The notes: a model not told the origin generated them from the letters alone. A stretch of DNA of 64,000 nt from Timaviella obliquedivisa GSE-PSE-MK23-08B (GCA_019358855.1 JAHHII010000001.1:558001-622000); one strand, 5' to 3'. Shown: positions 9,116-19,751, numbered from the stretch's first letter. Made by a program: numbers and translations.

Positions 9116-9637
9116 CTATACTCGGGTCGGGTCAACGTAACCCTGAATGCTTTCGGGCTGGAATTGGCGTAGAATACGGGTTGCCTTGTTGGTTAGGTTT
9201 GCAGCCCCTTTGACCACAACCAGATATTTACCTTCGCTGAGGCGGTTGCGATAAGGCAGAGCATCGCCACCGCCGCTGGTAAGTCCAACGCTGCCGCCCA
9301 CAAAGAAGCTCCCCATTGCTCCACCGATCGCGCCAAAAATGCCGCCAATGATATGGTTTCCTATCATGCCTGCCCAGTGGAACAGGTCGTACTGAGTGGC
9401 AACGCTAAAGCCGAAGCCTGCCAAAAAACCAAAAGGTACCAGCCAGTACGACATCAAAGTTGCTTGGCGACGGGCGGGCTGTTTAGGGTCAATAAAGCCA
9501 AATTCGTCAGCGGTTTTATAGCCTTTGCCAAGAATAGTGACTTGGCTGACGGGCACTTTCTCTTTCTCAAGGGCAACATAGGCTGCTTCGGCTTGGATGC
9601 GATCGGACAGGACTGCAATAACGTAATTATCCATCAT
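9116..9637 (-). CDS. Conserved protein with Gly-rich membrane hairpin
   Basis: A 173-aa protein. The N-terminal 55 residues resemble the small alpha/beta domain of stress-type permease proteins (YVIAVLSDRIQAEAAYVAL). A hydrophobic segment near residues 64-82 and a glycine-zipper-like segment near 95-120 (GGIFGAIGGAMGSFFVGG) follow, then a soluble C-terminus. Membrane association is likely; no function is known to me. Two ATGs lie in tandem at 9637 and 9634. It is the first gene of a two-gene operon with the DUF1995 gene. Confidence 0.7.
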   Translation of the reverse strand: MMDNYVIAVLSDRIQAEAAYVALEKEKVPVSQVTILGKGYKTADEFGFIDPKQPARRQATLMSYWLVPFGFLAGFGFSVATQYDLFHWAGMIGNHIIGGIFGAIGGAMGSFFVGGSVGLTSGGGDALPYRNRLSEGKYLVVVKGAANLTNKATRILRQFQPESIQGYVDPTRV

Positions 9638-9712
9638 AAGATGTAATCGAGGAGGGCTGAATCCTTGAAATACACACCTTACACCATAGCAGGATTGATG
9701 CGCTGGGAGCTT

Positions 9713-10417
9713 CTAGCTAACTGTTTCCAGGTTAGGAAATTGACTAAGAACGACCTCAACGGCTTCCTCTAGGTGATCCACAATCCAATCAGGGTGGTGC
9801 TGCTGAAGTTGAGTCCGATCGCGAATGCCCGAGAGTACGCCAATCGCGGGGATACCATTAGCTTGTGCCGAGAGAATATCCGCTTCAGTATCACCAATCA
9901 TCCAGGTTGGGGCAGGTGCCAGTTCTGAAAGCGCCTGGGTCATCAGTTGAGTTTTGTCGGCGATGTCATTAGTTTTGACGTAGTCGTTGCTGAGGCAATA
10001 GCGGCGATCGGGGGCAAAAAACTTGCCTAAGTCGTACCGAGTTAGGGCATTGTCTAGCTCGTCAACTCGGCGCATCGTCATTGTAACAAGTTCGATCGAG
10101 TCCAATTGGTGTAAGCGTTCAAGAGTGGCGATCGCGCCAATTACAGGTACGTCATAAACCAGGTACGGTTGAGTGTGGACAGTTTGCCGCCGGATACGAG
10201 CAAATTCTAGAGCCTGCGTTTCGTCTAAGCCAGAAAGCTGACCAATTTGACGTTCAGGGACTTGCGATCGCTTGAGATGCCAAAACTCGTCTTTGCTAAG
10301 GGTTGTAGTGGCTTGCTCAGGCAGAGTCACGCAGCTTAAACAAAACAAGTAAGTTTGGTAATACCGCTCAGAAACGTCCATGATAGGTCCATCGAAGTCG
10401 GTAATAATTCTCAGCAT
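9713..10417 (-). CDS. HAD-superfamily hydrolase
   Basis: A 234-aa phosphatase-like protein. HAD motif I is DFDGPIMD near residue 6, with Asp nucleophile and Asp acid/base. Motif II is around LVTMTMRR, and motif IV is GDTEADILSAQANG near residue 185. The layout recalls Gph/phosphoglycolate-phosphatase-like HADs. The frame can extend to a TTG at 10429, but the ATG at 10417 is the better start. The substrate is unknown. Confidence 0.82.
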   Translation of the reverse strand: MLRIITDFDGPIMDVSERYYQTYLFCLSCVTLPEQATTTLSKDEFWHLKRSQVPERQIGQLSGLDETQALEFARIRRQTVHTQPYLVYDVPVIGAIATLERLHQLDSIELVTMTMRRVDELDNALTRYDLGKFFAPDRRYCLSNDYVKTNDIADKTQLMTQALSELAPAPTWMIGDTEADILSAQANGIPAIGVLSGIRDRTQLQQHHPDWIVDHLEEAVEVVLSQFPNLETVS

Positions 10418-10598
10418 TTTAAGAAGCAAGTTTAATGAAATTATTAACTTTCATTAAACACTTTTTTGACGGATGGTCACAAGAAAGAGATTCTGTAATC
10501 TATGAAAAATTTTGGACGGAATATTTAGGTTTCTGCTCAGTTCATTCTGCTATCTCTAGGTGCTGATTCTCTAGCTTAAGTTTTCTCCATGAGCAAAA

Positions 10599-10934
10599 TT
10601 ACGAAACAGCGTATTGAGAATACTGCCTGAGTGAGGGATGGTGAAACCCAACCACTATCTCTTGCCTTGAGATTCCCATCTCTTCTAGCTCATCCCCGAT
10701 GTCAATATCTGTATTATTTTCCTGAAGCCAGATTTTTTCCTCTTTAATATCAAAGTGAAAGATGCAGGAGTGAACTCGCCGTTTTTGCTCCCACCCTGTC
10801 CGCAGCAAAAGATAATGGTCGTGCTCCTGATCAAATACTACCTGGGTTTCCATACTTGGTTCCCCTAACCTATGACTAGCATAGTCAGTGAGGAACTTAC
10901 GCAAGCATTGACGATAGTAATTTAGCTTATCCAT
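10599..10934 (-). CDS. xisI: XisI family protein
   Basis: A 111-aa protein of the XisI family, named after the fdxN-element excision controlling factor of Anabaena. Diagnostic features are the start MDKLNYYRQCLRKFLTDYA, the central HYLLLRTGWE, the WLQENNTD strand, and the end VVGFHHPSLRQYSQYAV. The gene is intact and overlaps the reconstructed 3' end of the damaged xisH by 13 bp. Most XisI copies in cyanobacteria are not beside an fdxN element, so a role in excision is not implied. Confidence 0.88.
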   Translation of the reverse strand: MDKLNYYRQCLRKFLTDYASHRLGEPSMETQVVFDQEHDHYLLLRTGWEQKRRVHSCIFHFDIKEEKIWLQENNTDIDIGDELEEMGISRQEIVVGFHHPSLRQYSQYAVS

Positions 10935-11336
10935 AACTGAATCTCCTCAATATCAGAATTGTAGACAATGAGTTTGATGGGATAGCACTGTAAGACTTTC
11001 TGAATTAGTACTTCTCTAAATAAAGACTCGTAGGTTAAGTCCGGAACTGCCATATAGTGTACGGTCTGGATCTTTTTCATTGAGAGCAACCTGATAGGCT
11101 AAGTACTGCCCTAATGCACTATAGAAATCTGTGATTTTCGAGGCTCTGAGGAAACTCTTGACTTCAACTGCAATTTTTCTGTTGTCTTTCTCAGCGGCGA
11201 TTAATTGTTCAGCAGCTAAGTCGATTTGAAGGTTCAAATTACCAATACTTAAGTACAAAGGGTCGTGAGAGATTATCCACCCATCTTGATTAAGAGCATT
11301 TTTGACTAAATCATGGAAGATATCTTTTCTAGACAT
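10922..11336 (-). pseudogene. xisH: xisH with frameshift
   Basis: Reading from the ATG at 11336 (MSRKDIFHDLVKNAL) the family pattern holds through a PD-(D/E)xK-like core, with Asp in QIDLAAE and Glu-x-Lys in VEVKSF, up to DRTLY. Here the frame fails (about 11052) and the ORF runs on to a spurious stop at 11016. From about 11053 another frame carries the missing C-terminus (AVPDLTYESLFREVLIQKVL, ending in IQLWIS) with its stop at 10922. A two-base loss or one-base gain explains it. The frame carrying the C-terminus ends inside xisI, as in the intact pair at 22.4 kb. A sequencing error cannot be excluded. Confidence 0.8.
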
Positions 11337-11386
11337 AGTTTCATCCTTAGTCAGTTCCAAGGACGATCGCTGACCTCTAAAAAGTT

Positions 11387-12574
11387 CTAAAGCGCGATCG
11401 CCCCCTGCACCCTTTTCTCAGCCGCTGCTAAGACTTCGCCTCTCGCCCATTGATCGGCTTCTATGATGTCTTCTAAAGTGGGACTGGCTTGATTGTGAGG
11501 ATGATGGCGATCGCACACTGCCTCGATCACCTTGGGAATATCTAAAAACTGAATCTTTTCTTCTAAAAATAATGCGACTGCCTGCTCATTCGCTGCGTTC
11601 AGAACCGCAGGCATAGAGCCACCTGCCCGACCCGCCGCATACGCGAGTTGCATACAAGGATATTTTTGATGATCGGGTTCGCGGAAGGTCAAATCGCCTG
11701 CCTTAACCAGATCAAGGCTCTGCCAGTCGGTGTAAATTCGCTCTGGGTAGGACAGGGCATAGAGCAACGGTAGCCGCATATCGGGCCAGCCCAACTGCGC
11801 TAAAACCGATGTGTCTTGAAGCTCAATCAGCGAGTGAATAATGCTTTGGGGATGAATGACGATATCAATATGGTCATAATCAACGCCGAACAGGTAGTGC
11901 GCCTCAATCACTTCCAATCCTTTGTTCATCAATGTGGCAGAGTCGATCGTAATTTTCTGCCCCATTGACCAGTTAGGATGCTTGAGCGCGTCTGCTACTT
12001 TGACGGTTGCAAGTTTCTCTACAGGCAAATCTCGGAAAGCGCCACCGGATGCTGTCAGAATAATGCGCCGTAAGCCATTTTTGGGTACGCCCTGGAGGCA
12101 TTGAAAAATTGCTGAATGCTCGGAGTCGGCAGGAAGAAGCTTGACTCCGTATTCTTTGACGAGGGGCAAAACGACTGGGCCACCAGCGATCAAGGTTTCT
12201 TTATTAGCAAGGGCGATGTCTTTGCCTGCTTTGATGGCGGCTAGAGTGGGCAACAGTCCGGCACAACCCACAATGCCTGTAACGACGGCTTCTGAGTCGC
12301 CGTAGCGAGCCACTTCGACGATCCCCTCTTCGCCGCTTAGGAGAATCGGCTGAGGAGAAAGGTCAGCGATCGCCGCTTTCACGATTTCTAGCTGCTCAGG
12401 ATCGCAAATTGCCGCAATTTCTGGGCGAAATTGTCGAATTTGTGCTGCCAGCAAGGCTCCATTGCGCCCTGATGCTAGACCCACCACCCGGAATTGATCG
12501 GGGTTTTGCTGAACAATATCTAAGGTTTGAGTGCCGATGGAGCCGGTCGAGCCGAGCAAAGTAATGGCTTTCAC
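11387..12574 (-). CDS. dxr: 1-deoxy-D-xylulose 5-phosphate reductoisomerase
   Basis: Second enzyme of the MEP isoprenoid pathway; makes 2-C-methyl-D-erythritol 4-phosphate with NADPH. The 395-aa protein starts at a GTG (12574) with the NADPH motif [14 protein letters not shown]. The substrate/metal-binding segments [21 protein letters not shown] and [20 protein letters not shown] are all present. An ATG start is not available in frame near the N-terminus, and the GTG fits the family length. Confidence 0.96.
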   Translation of the reverse strand: MKAITLLGSTGSIGTQTLDIVQQNPDQFRVVGLASGRNGALLAAQIRQFRPEIAAICDPEQLEIVKAAIADLSPQPILLSGEEGIVEVARYGDSEAVVTGIVGCAGLLPTLAAIKAGKDIALANKETLIAGGPVVLPLVKEYGVKLLPADSEHSAIFQCLQGVPKNGLRRIILTASGGAFRDLPVEKLATVKVADALKHPNWSMGQKITIDSATLMNKGLEVIEAHYLFGVDYDHIDIVIHPQSIIHSLIELQDTSVLAQLGWPDMRLPLLYALSYPERIYTDWQSLDLVKAGDLTFREPDHQKYPCMQLAYAAGRAGGSMPAVLNAANEQAVALFLEEKIQFLDIPKVIEAVCDRHHPHNQASPTLEDIIEADQWARGEVLAAAEKRVQGAIAL

Positions 12575-12805
12575 AGTTTTTTCATGATTAGCAGCTCTTC
12601 AACTATAAAGTGCCAGGGGGACAGGAGGATGGAGTGACTTTAAAGGAAAGCTAGATTTCGATCGCTCTAGATCAGCCACGGCTCTTAGCCCTACTTCTTA
12701 GCCCTACTGAAGAAGGTTGCTGTAATCTTGCTGAAATCCCACTGAGGAGTGAGGCTAGAATCTTAACTATTGGCAACCTTCCACCTCTTCCTACCCTTAA
12801 AATCT

Positions 12806-14068
12806 ATGCCTGTGCGCCCCCCTCACAATGCTTCTCGCTCTGCTGATGCTCTAGCCATGGCAATGCAATCTGTCACGCTGGGCAATCCTGTTCTAACCGC
12901 CGATACGGAAGATGATGGAGCCAACTTAGACGACTTTTTCTACGACGTACCCGGCAGTATGCCCGGAACGCTGAGCATTGAGAGCGATGCTCACCCCCCG
13001 ACTATTTTTTTGATCGACTACAACAGTGAGGCGGCTACGCGCATTAAGTTAAATACGCCCGAGGAATGCATCCCCTATCTAGATTCTCACTCTGTCTCTT
13101 GGGTTGACCTGCAAGGACTGGGAGATGAGGATGTGCTGCGTCGCTTGGGCGGAGTGTTTGGGCTGCATCCCCTAGTGCTGGAAGATGTGGTGAACGTCCC
13201 GCAACGCCCCAAGGTGGAAGAATACGACGAGCAGCTTTTGCTGATTGCCCGGATGATTATGTTGAAGAAGAGCGGCAAAGGGTTTATTAGTGAGCAGGTC
13301 AGCTTTATTTTGGGGCGGCATTACCTACTGACTGTGCAGGAAGAACCTGTTAATGATTCTTTTGACCCGGTGAGAGAACGGATTCGCAACAATAAAGGCT
13401 GTATTCGGCGAACAGAGTCTGATTACTTAATGTATGCTCTGCTGGATTCAGTAATAGACGGGTTTTTTCCGGTGTTAGAAGGTTATGGCGAGGCGATCGA
13501 AGATTTAGAAGATGAAGTGGTGGATAATCCCACGCGCCAAACCCTTGAGAAAATCCATAAGCTGAAGCGAGATTTATTAATGCTGCGGCGAGCAATTTGG
13601 CCTCAAAGAGATGCCATTAATGCTTTGATTCGGGATGGCAGCGATTTAATTAGCGATGATGTGCGGGTCTATCTGCGAGATTGTTACGACCATGCGGTGC
13701 AGGTGCTAGATATGGTAGAAACTTACCGGGAACTAGCTTCCAGCTTAATGGATGTGTATTTATCTTCCATTAATAACAGAATGAATGAGGTAATGAAGCT
13801 GCTAACGGTAATTTCAACTATTTTTATTCCGTTAACCTTTATAGCAGGGGTGTACGGCATGAACTTTGACACCGAAAAGTCGCCGTGGAATATGCCGGAG
13901 TTAAATTGGTATTGGGGTTATCCTCTATGCTGGGGAGTGATGGTAGCGATCGGCTTATCTTTGGTCTACTATTTCTACCGCAAAGGATGGTTCGAGAACC
14001 TCTCTGATATTAAGCCAGACAGCAAGCCAAGCAGCAAGCCAGATATGAAGCCGGGTCTGAAGGAGTGA
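12806..14068 (+). CDS. corA: CorA-type magnesium/cobalt transporter
   Basis: A 420-aa inner-membrane divalent cation channel. A long cytoplasmic N-terminal domain with coiled-coil-forming helices (residues about 200-340) precedes two C-terminal membrane segments. The signature GMN is in GVYGMNFDT at the end of the first one, and the second (YPLCWGVMVAIGLSLVYYF) precedes a basic, Lys/Ser/Pro-rich tail. The open frame reaches back to a TTG at 12770, but the ATG at 12806 is preferred. It is 40 bp upstream of apt, which may be co-transcribed. Confidence 0.93.
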   Translation: MPVRPPHNASRSADALAMAMQSVTLGNPVLTADTEDDGANLDDFFYDVPGSMPGTLSIESDAHPPTIFLIDYNSEAATRIKLNTPEECIPYLDSHSVSWVDLQGLGDEDVLRRLGGVFGLHPLVLEDVVNVPQRPKVEEYDEQLLLIARMIMLKKSGKGFISEQVSFILGRHYLLTVQEEPVNDSFDPVRERIRNNKGCIRRTESDYLMYALLDSVIDGFFPVLEGYGEAIEDLEDEVVDNPTRQTLEKIHKLKRDLLMLRRAIWPQRDAINALIRDGSDLISDDVRVYLRDCYDHAVQVLDMVETYRELASSLMDVYLSSINNRMNEVMKLLTVISTIFIPLTFIAGVYGMNFDTEKSPWNMPELNWYWGYPLCWGVMVAIGLSLVYYFYRKGWFENLSDIKPDSKPSSKPDMKPGLKE

Positions 14069-14108
14069 TAGGATTCTACGGAACCTTCTTATATAACGAG
14101 TTCTGGCT

Positions 14109-14621
14109 ATGGATCTAAAGTCTCTGATTCGAGATGTTCCTGACTTTCCCAAACCGGGCATTGTGTTCAAGGACATTACCACGCTGCTCAATCACGCTGA
14201 AGGCTTCCGCTACTGCATTGATTCTATGGCGGAAAAGGTGACTGACCTCAACGTCGATTACATTGTGGGAATGGAATCACGAGGCTTTATTTTTGGAACG
14301 CCGTTGGCATACAAAATGGGCGTGGGCTTTGTGCCTGTGCGGAAGCCTGGGAAGCTACCCGCTGCTGTTCATGCAGTAGAATACGCGCTGGAATATGGAA
14401 GCGATCGCCTAGAAATTCACCAGGATGCTTTCCACCCCGGCAGCCGCGTGTTAGTTGTTGATGACTTAATTGCCACTGGAGGAACTGCCGCTGCAACCGC
14501 CCAACTGATTGAGCAAACGGGCAGCTTGCTTGTAGGATTTGGTTTCGTCATTGAATTAACTTTTCTAGAAGGGCGCAAGAATTTACCCAACGTGCCGATC
14601 GTCTCCCTCCTCGAATATTAG
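14109..14621 (+). CDS. apt: Adenine phosphoribosyltransferase
   Basis: Salvages adenine to AMP with PRPP. The 170-aa protein is full length, with the substrate-loop region [10 protein letters not shown] and the PRPP-binding motif [16 protein letters not shown]. The start is the ATG at 14109. It lies between corA and an ABC permease, all on the plus strand with short gaps. Confidence 0.95.
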   Translation: MDLKSLIRDVPDFPKPGIVFKDITTLLNHAEGFRYCIDSMAEKVTDLNVDYIVGMESRGFIFGTPLAYKMGVGFVPVRKPGKLPAAVHAVEYALEYGSDRLEIHQDAFHPGSRVLVVDDLIATGGTAAATAQLIEQTGSLLVGFGFVIELTFLEGRKNLPNVPIVSLLEY

Positions 14622-14675
14622 AATTGAAGCTTAGAATTGAAGCCTAGAAACTATGAGCCTTACCCTGAGCCTCAA

Positions 14676-15722
14676 ATGACTGCCAAATCTTCCCTCCTTC
14701 AGCCTCTGCTGCAAAACGTTATTGGCTTCTTGCAAAGCGAGACGCTGGTGTATATTTTGCGGCGGCTGCTGCAAGCCTTTTTAACAATATTGTTAGCTTC
14801 CGCTCTGAGCTTCTTCATTATTCAACTGGCTCCGGGGGATTATTTGGATGCACTCCGGCAGAACCCTCAGATTTCGGAAGAGACGATTAAAGGATTGCAG
14901 CAGCGGTTTGGGTTGGACAAGCCGATCGTCGAGCAATATTTTCTGTGGCTGAGACAAATTGTGACCCAGGGCGATTTTGGCATTAGCTTTGCCTATCAGC
15001 GTCCGGTGGTAGCTTTGCTCTGGGAGCGGGTGCCAGCGACACTGCTGATTGCACTGGCATCGCTGGTGGTGACTTGGGCGATCGCCATTCCCCTAGGAGT
15101 CCTGGGTGCAGTGCAGCAGAATCATTGGAGCGATCGTGTCATCCGCACCATCAGCTACATTGGGCAAGGCTTCCCAACCCTGATTACAGGCTTACTGCTC
15201 CTCTTCTTCGCCCAACTTACTTCTCCCCTTTTCCCAGTGGGCGGCATGACCAGCATTGAACACGAAGACCTCACCGCCTTTGGTAAAGTTCTAGACATCG
15301 CCTGGCACATGGTTCTACCCACGATCGCCCTCAGCATTACCAGTTTCGCTGGACTACAACGCATTGTGCGGGGCGAGTTGTTAGATGTGCTGCGCCAAGA
15401 TTATGTCCGTACTGCCCGCGCTAAGGGCTTGCCTGAGAACCGAGTGATTTATGTTCACGCACTGCGCAATGCTGTTAATCCGCTGATTACTCTTCTTGGC
15501 TTTGAGTTTGCCGGACTGCTGGGCGGAGCCTTTATTACTGAAACCTATTTCAACTGGCCTGGTCTAGGACGATTGACGCTGCAAGCCGTGCAGAATCAAG
15601 ATATTTATCTGCTGATGGCAAGCCTGATGATGGGCGCAGTACTGCTGATTATCGGAAATTTGCTGGCAGATTTGCTGCTAACGGCGATCGATCCCAGGAT
15701 CAAATTATCAGATATGCAATAG
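14676..15722 (+). CDS. ABC transporter permease, dipeptide/oligopeptide/nickel (DppB) type
   Basis: A 348-aa inner-membrane protein. The N-terminal DppB-type segment (LRRLLQAFLTILLASALSFF) is followed by the binding-protein-dependent permease domain with about six membrane segments, and the EAA loop near GLPENRVIYVHALRNAVNP. The frame extends to a TTG at 14637, but the ATG at 14676 is better. No DppC, ATPase or binding protein lies beside it, so its partners must be encoded elsewhere. Substrate class is assigned by family only. Confidence 0.88.
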   Translation: MTAKSSLLQPLLQNVIGFLQSETLVYILRRLLQAFLTILLASALSFFIIQLAPGDYLDALRQNPQISEETIKGLQQRFGLDKPIVEQYFLWLRQIVTQGDFGISFAYQRPVVALLWERVPATLLIALASLVVTWAIAIPLGVLGAVQQNHWSDRVIRTISYIGQGFPTLITGLLLLFFAQLTSPLFPVGGMTSIEHEDLTAFGKVLDIAWHMVLPTIALSITSFAGLQRIVRGELLDVLRQDYVRTARAKGLPENRVIYVHALRNAVNPLITLLGFEFAGLLGGAFITETYFNWPGLGRLTLQAVQNQDIYLLMASLMMGAVLLIIGNLLADLLLTAIDPRIKLSDMQ

Positions 15723-15774
15723 GCAGATAATCCTTCCTCTCAATCTCGTCCCCCTTTCAGATAAGATTGGAGAT

Positions 15775-15812
15775 GCTTAAATTTGCGATCGTCCGCGTTC
15801 TCAGATTTAAGC
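15775..15812. promoter_or_regulatory. Palindromic hairpin upstream of acpP
   Basis: GCTTAAAT (15775-15782) and ATTTAAGC (15805-15812) form an 8-bp stem over a 22-nt loop containing half of a HIP1 site. It lies about 70 nt before the acpP start, so an operator or leader hairpin is possible; no T-run follows. Confidence 0.4.
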
Positions 15813-15883
15813 AAATTGTTTGATTAAATTTAACGGCAGCCGCAATCCGGCGCGCTGCATCTAGGTAGGGAAGAAAACCTGGT

Positions 15884-16129
15884 ATGAGCAAAGAGGCTAT
15901 TTACGACAAGGTCAAGAAAATTGTGGTAGATCAACTCAGCGTTGACGCTGATGCTGTGAAGCCCGAAGCTAGCTTTGCCAACGATCTCGGCGCAGATTCT
16001 TTGGATGTCGTCGAACTCGTGATGGCTTTAGAAGAAGAATTTGACATCGAAATTCCTGACGAAGCAGCAGAAAGCATCGCTACAGTTCAGGCTGCGGTGG
16101 ACTATATCGACAGTAAAGCTGCTGTGTAA
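15884..16129 (+). CDS. acpP: Acyl carrier protein
   Basis: The 81-aa acidic carrier of fatty-acid synthesis. The phosphopantetheine attachment serine is in [10 protein letters not shown], about residue 39. Length and acidity are typical. It is followed by fabF on the same strand, the standard acpP-fabF arrangement. A purine-rich stretch (GGGAAGAAAA) precedes the ATG. Confidence 0.97.
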   Translation: MSKEAIYDKVKKIVVDQLSVDADAVKPEASFANDLGADSLDVVELVMALEEEFDIEIPDEAAESIATVQAAVDYIDSKAAV

Positions 16130-16243
16130 GAAGACCCAAAAACTGCTTGGAATGAGGGTAAGTCTGGTCTTAAATCTGCCTTACTTCTCATTCTTCAAAA
16201 AATGTTACACGTTCCGGGTGTCGAAGCCCTCGAAACTGCCGTC

Positions 16244-17503
16244 ATGACAAGTTATGAATTGAAGCGAGTTGTGGTTACGGGCTTGGGTGCCATAACCCCC
16301 CTGGGTAACACTCTGGCTGAGTACTGGGAAGGACTATTAAGCGGTCGTAATGGCATTGCGCCCATTACACTGTTTGATGCATCGAAGCACGGTTGCCGCA
16401 TTGCCGGGGAGGTCAAAGGGTTTGATCCTCATATTTACCTCGATCGCAAAGAAGCAAAACGAATGGATCGTTTCGCTCAGTTTGCGGTTTGCACTAGCAA
16501 GCAGGCAGTAGCAGATGCTGGACTAGAAATTAATGACCTGAACGCGGATCAAATTGGGGTGGTCATTGGTACGGGCATTGGCGGTTTAAAGGTCATGGAA
16601 GAGCAGCAGGAAATCTATCTCAATCGAGGCCCCGATCGCTGTAGCCCCTTCATGATTCCGATGATGATCGGCAATATGGCAGCGGGTCTAACTGCTATTC
16701 AGCTAGGGGCGAAAGGACCTAACTCTTGTCCAGTCACCGCCTGCGCATCGGGGTCTAATGCTGTAGGTGATGCTTTCCGCTTGGTGCAGAGAGGCTATGC
16801 TCAAGCCATGATTTGCGGTGGCACAGAGGCAACAGTAACGCCGTTGACGGTGGCAGGGTTTGTGGCTTGCCGCGCTATGACCAGCCGCAACGACGACCCT
16901 GCCCATGCCAGCCGACCGTTTGACCGCGATCGCGATGGCTTTGTTCTGGGCGAAGGCTCCGGCATCCTGATTTTAGAGGAGTTAGACCATGCTCTCAGCC
17001 GAGGCGCAAAAATCTACGCTGAAGTCGTGGGCTACGGCATGACCTGTGATGCCTACCACATAACCTCTATCGTTCCGGGTGGAGAAGGCGCAGCCCGTGC
17101 CATTCGGCTGGCGATGAAAGACGGCGGTTTAGCCCCTGAAGACATTAGCTACATCAATGCCCACGGCACCAGCACGCCTGTCAATGATCCGACAGAAACA
17201 GCGGCAATTAAAACGGTCTTGGGCAAACATGCTTACAAGGTTGCCATTAGCTCTACCAAATCTATGACGGGGCATCTTTTGGGTGGTTCGGGCGGCATTG
17301 AAGCCGTTGCTGCTGTGATGGCGGTGGCAAACGATCGCATTCCTCCTACGATTAATCTGGAGAACCCTGACCCTGAGTGCGACCTAGACTACGTGCCTAA
17401 CAAAAGTCGATCGCAGCCTGTAGAAGTTGTGCTTTCCAATTCCTTTGGGTTTGGTGGACATAACGTCACGTTGGCGTTTCGCAAGTTTAAGCCCTCAGTT
17501 TAA
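16244..17503 (+). CDS. fabF: 3-oxoacyl-[acyl-carrier-protein] synthase II
   Basis: Elongating condensing enzyme of fatty-acid synthesis using malonyl-ACP. The 419-aa protein begins MTSYELKRVVVTGLGAITPL. The catalytic Cys is in VTACASGSNAVGDA, and the two histidines are in NAHGTSTPVND and SMTGHLLGGSGG. An in-frame ATG at 16202 would add 14 residues unlike the family N-terminus, so 16244 is chosen. It sits 115 bp after acpP and is likely co-transcribed. Confidence 0.95.
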   Translation: MTSYELKRVVVTGLGAITPLGNTLAEYWEGLLSGRNGIAPITLFDASKHGCRIAGEVKGFDPHIYLDRKEAKRMDRFAQFAVCTSKQAVADAGLEINDLNADQIGVVIGTGIGGLKVMEEQQEIYLNRGPDRCSPFMIPMMIGNMAAGLTAIQLGAKGPNSCPVTACASGSNAVGDAFRLVQRGYAQAMICGGTEATVTPLTVAGFVACRAMTSRNDDPAHASRPFDRDRDGFVLGEGSGILILEELDHALSRGAKIYAEVVGYGMTCDAYHITSIVPGGEGAARAIRLAMKDGGLAPEDISYINAHGTSTPVNDPTETAAIKTVLGKHAYKVAISSTKSMTGHLLGGSGGIEAVAAVMAVANDRIPPTINLENPDPECDLDYVPNKSRSQPVEVVLSNSFGFGGHNVTLAFRKFKPSV

Positions 17504-17566
17504 TCTGGGTTAAACCCTCCCATCAGCAAGGCTCTTCTGTTTCTGCTAACAAACAGTCCTAGATCA

Positions 17567-17595
17567 TTGACCCTTTACGATATACACTTTAAAGA
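17567..17595 (+). promoter_or_regulatory. Candidate sigma70-type promoter of tkt
   Basis: TTGACC (17567-17572) and TAAAGA (17590-17595) are separated by exactly 17 bp, about 100 nt before the tkt start. The -35 match is good, the -10 moderate. No other good pair is obvious in the fabF-tkt gap. Confidence 0.45.
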
Positions 17596-17697
17596 ACAAC
17601 GAATAGGTATACTTGCCTACCGTTTTTAGGTAATTATCGCCTTCTTCCCTGCCTCACTTGCCCGAAGCTCCTAACCCGTCGTTGAGTAAAAGACATT

Positions 17698-19710
17698 ATG
17701 GCTGTTGCAACCCAATCCCTCGAAGAACTCTGTATTAATTCCATTCGCTTTTTGGCAGTTGATGCTGTTGAAAAAGCAAAGTCTGGACACCCCGGACTGC
17801 CGATGGGCGCAGCGCCAATGGCGTTTGTCCTATGGGATCAGTTCATGCAGTTTAATCCTAAGAACCCCAAGTGGTTCAACCGCGATCGCTTTGTCCTGTC
17901 AGCAGGACATGGTTCCATGCTGCACTATGCTCTTCTGCACCTGACGGGTTACGACAGTGTTTCCATCGAAGACATTAAACAGTTCCGCCAATGGAAATCG
18001 AGAACCCCGGGACACCCCGAAAACTTTGAGACGGCTGGCGTTGAAGTGACCACAGGTCCCTTGGGTCAAGGCATCGCTAACGGCGTTGGTTTGGCATTGG
18101 CAGAAGCTCACTTAGCAGCAAAGTTCAACAAGCCCGATTGCACTCTAGTGGATCATTACACCTACGTCATCCTAGGCGATGGGTGCAACATGGAGGGTGT
18201 TTCTGGTGAAGCCTGTTCCATTGCTGGACACTGGGGCTTGGGCAAGTTGATCGCGCTGTATGACGACAACCACATTTCCATCGACGGTTCTACCGACGTT
18301 GCTTTCACTGAAGATGTGAGCAAGCGCTTTGAGGCGTATGGCTGGCACGTGCTGCACGTAGAAGATGGCAATAATGACTTAGATGCTATTGCTAAGGCGA
18401 TCGCCGAAGCCAAAAAAGTCACCGACAAGCCGACGATGATCAAAGTCACCACCACCATCGGCTACGGTGCACCCAACAAGCAAAACACGGCTGGCATTCA
18501 CGGGGCAATGCTAGGCACCGATGAGGTCAAACTCACCCGCGAAAACCTCGATTGGAACTACGAACCCTTCGAGCTACCCGCTGACGCTGTGACACACATG
18601 CGTAAAGCGGTTGAGCGCGGTGCCACCTCTGAAGCCGAATGGGAAAAGACTTGGGCAGAGTACAAATCCAAGTATGCTACCGAAGCGGCTGAGTTCGATC
18701 GCATGATCAGCGGCAAGCTGCCTGATGGTTGGGACAGCGTTCTACCCACCTACACCGCTGAAGACAAAGGTTTGCCTTCCCGCAAATACTCTGAAATCTG
18801 CCTCAACAAACTGGCTCCGATTCTTCCTGAACTGATCGGCGGTTCGGCTGACTTGACCCACTCCAACTTGACGGAACTCAAAGGCTTCGGCGATTTCCAG
18901 AAGGGGCACTACGAAAATCGCAACGTCCACTTCGGCGTTCGTGAACATGCCATGGGCGCAATTTGCAACGGTATGGCGCTGCACGGCTCTGGCTTGATTC
19001 CCTATGGCGCGACCTTTCTGATCTTCACTGACTATATGCGGGCAGCGATTCGTCTGTCGGCACTGTCTCAAGCCGGATCGATTTGGGTGATGACCCACGA
19101 CTCCATTGGTCAAGGTGAAGACGGCCCCACGCACCAACCCATCGAAACCCTCGCGTCTCTAAGAGCCATTCCTAACTTGACCGTGATTCGTCCGGCAGAT
19201 GGGAATGAGTCGTCTGGAGCTTACAAAGTGGCGATCGAAAATTCTAAGCAACATAAGCCGACGCTGATGGCGTTCTCTCGCCAAAACTTGCCTAGCTTGG
19301 CGGGTAGTTCCATGGAAGGCGTTGCCAAAGGTGGCTATGCGGTAATTGATTGTGAAGGCACACCCGACATTATCTTGATCGGCACGGGTTCGGAAGTGGG
19401 CTTATGCGTCACCGCTGCTGAAAAGCTGGCGGCTGAAGGCAAGAAAGTCCGCGTTGTATCCATGCCTTCGACCGATTTGTTTGATGCTCAAGATGCGGCG
19501 TACAGAGAGTCCGTCCTCCCTAAAGCTGTGACCAAGCGTTTAGTTGTGGAAGCCGGAACTAGCTTTGGCTGGCACAAGTATATTGGCACTGAAGGCGATG
19601 CTGTGTGTATCGATCGCTTTGGCGCTTCGGCTCCGGGTGGGGTTTGTCTGGAGAAGTTTGGCTTCTCGGCAGATAACGTGTTCGACAAAGCAAAAGCATT
19701 GTTGGGCTAA
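17698..19710 (+). CDS. tkt: Transketolase
   Basis: Thiamine-diphosphate enzyme of the Calvin cycle and pentose phosphate pathway. The 670-aa length is standard. The N-terminal [12 protein letters not shown], the ThDP motif starting [13 protein letters not shown], and the glutamate of the pyrimidine domain in [10 protein letters not shown] are all present. The gene has its own upstream region with a candidate promoter and a strong terminator 40 nt downstream, so it is probably monocistronic. Confidence 0.97.
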   Translation: MAVATQSLEELCINSIRFLAVDAVEKAKSGHPGLPMGAAPMAFVLWDQFMQFNPKNPKWFNRDRFVLSAGHGSMLHYALLHLTGYDSVSIEDIKQFRQWKSRTPGHPENFETAGVEVTTGPLGQGIANGVGLALAEAHLAAKFNKPDCTLVDHYTYVILGDGCNMEGVSGEACSIAGHWGLGKLIALYDDNHISIDGSTDVAFTEDVSKRFEAYGWHVLHVEDGNNDLDAIAKAIAEAKKVTDKPTMIKVTTTIGYGAPNKQNTAGIHGAMLGTDEVKLTRENLDWNYEPFELPADAVTHMRKAVERGATSEAEWEKTWAEYKSKYATEAAEFDRMISGKLPDGWDSVLPTYTAEDKGLPSRKYSEICLNKLAPILPELIGGSADLTHSNLTELKGFGDFQKGHYENRNVHFGVREHAMGAICNGMALHGSGLIPYGATFLIFTDYMRAAIRLSALSQAGSIWVMTHDSIGQGEDGPTHQPIETLASLRAIPNLTVIRPADGNESSGAYKVAIENSKQHKPTLMAFSRQNLPSLAGSSMEGVAKGGYAVIDCEGTPDIILIGTGSEVGLCVTAAEKLAAEGKKVRVVSMPSTDLFDAQDAAYRESVLPKAVTKRLVVEAGTSFGWHKYIGTEGDAVCIDRFGASAPGGVCLEKFGFSADNVFDKAKALLG

Positions 19711-19751
19711 TTGAATGGGTTGACTAAATTTGATTGAGTTAGCTCAATTGT

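Noticed and set aside
10599-11336. An fdxN-type excision element marked by xisHI
   Set aside because: No recombinase gene or repeated ends are near either xisHI pair; the family name does not imply an element.
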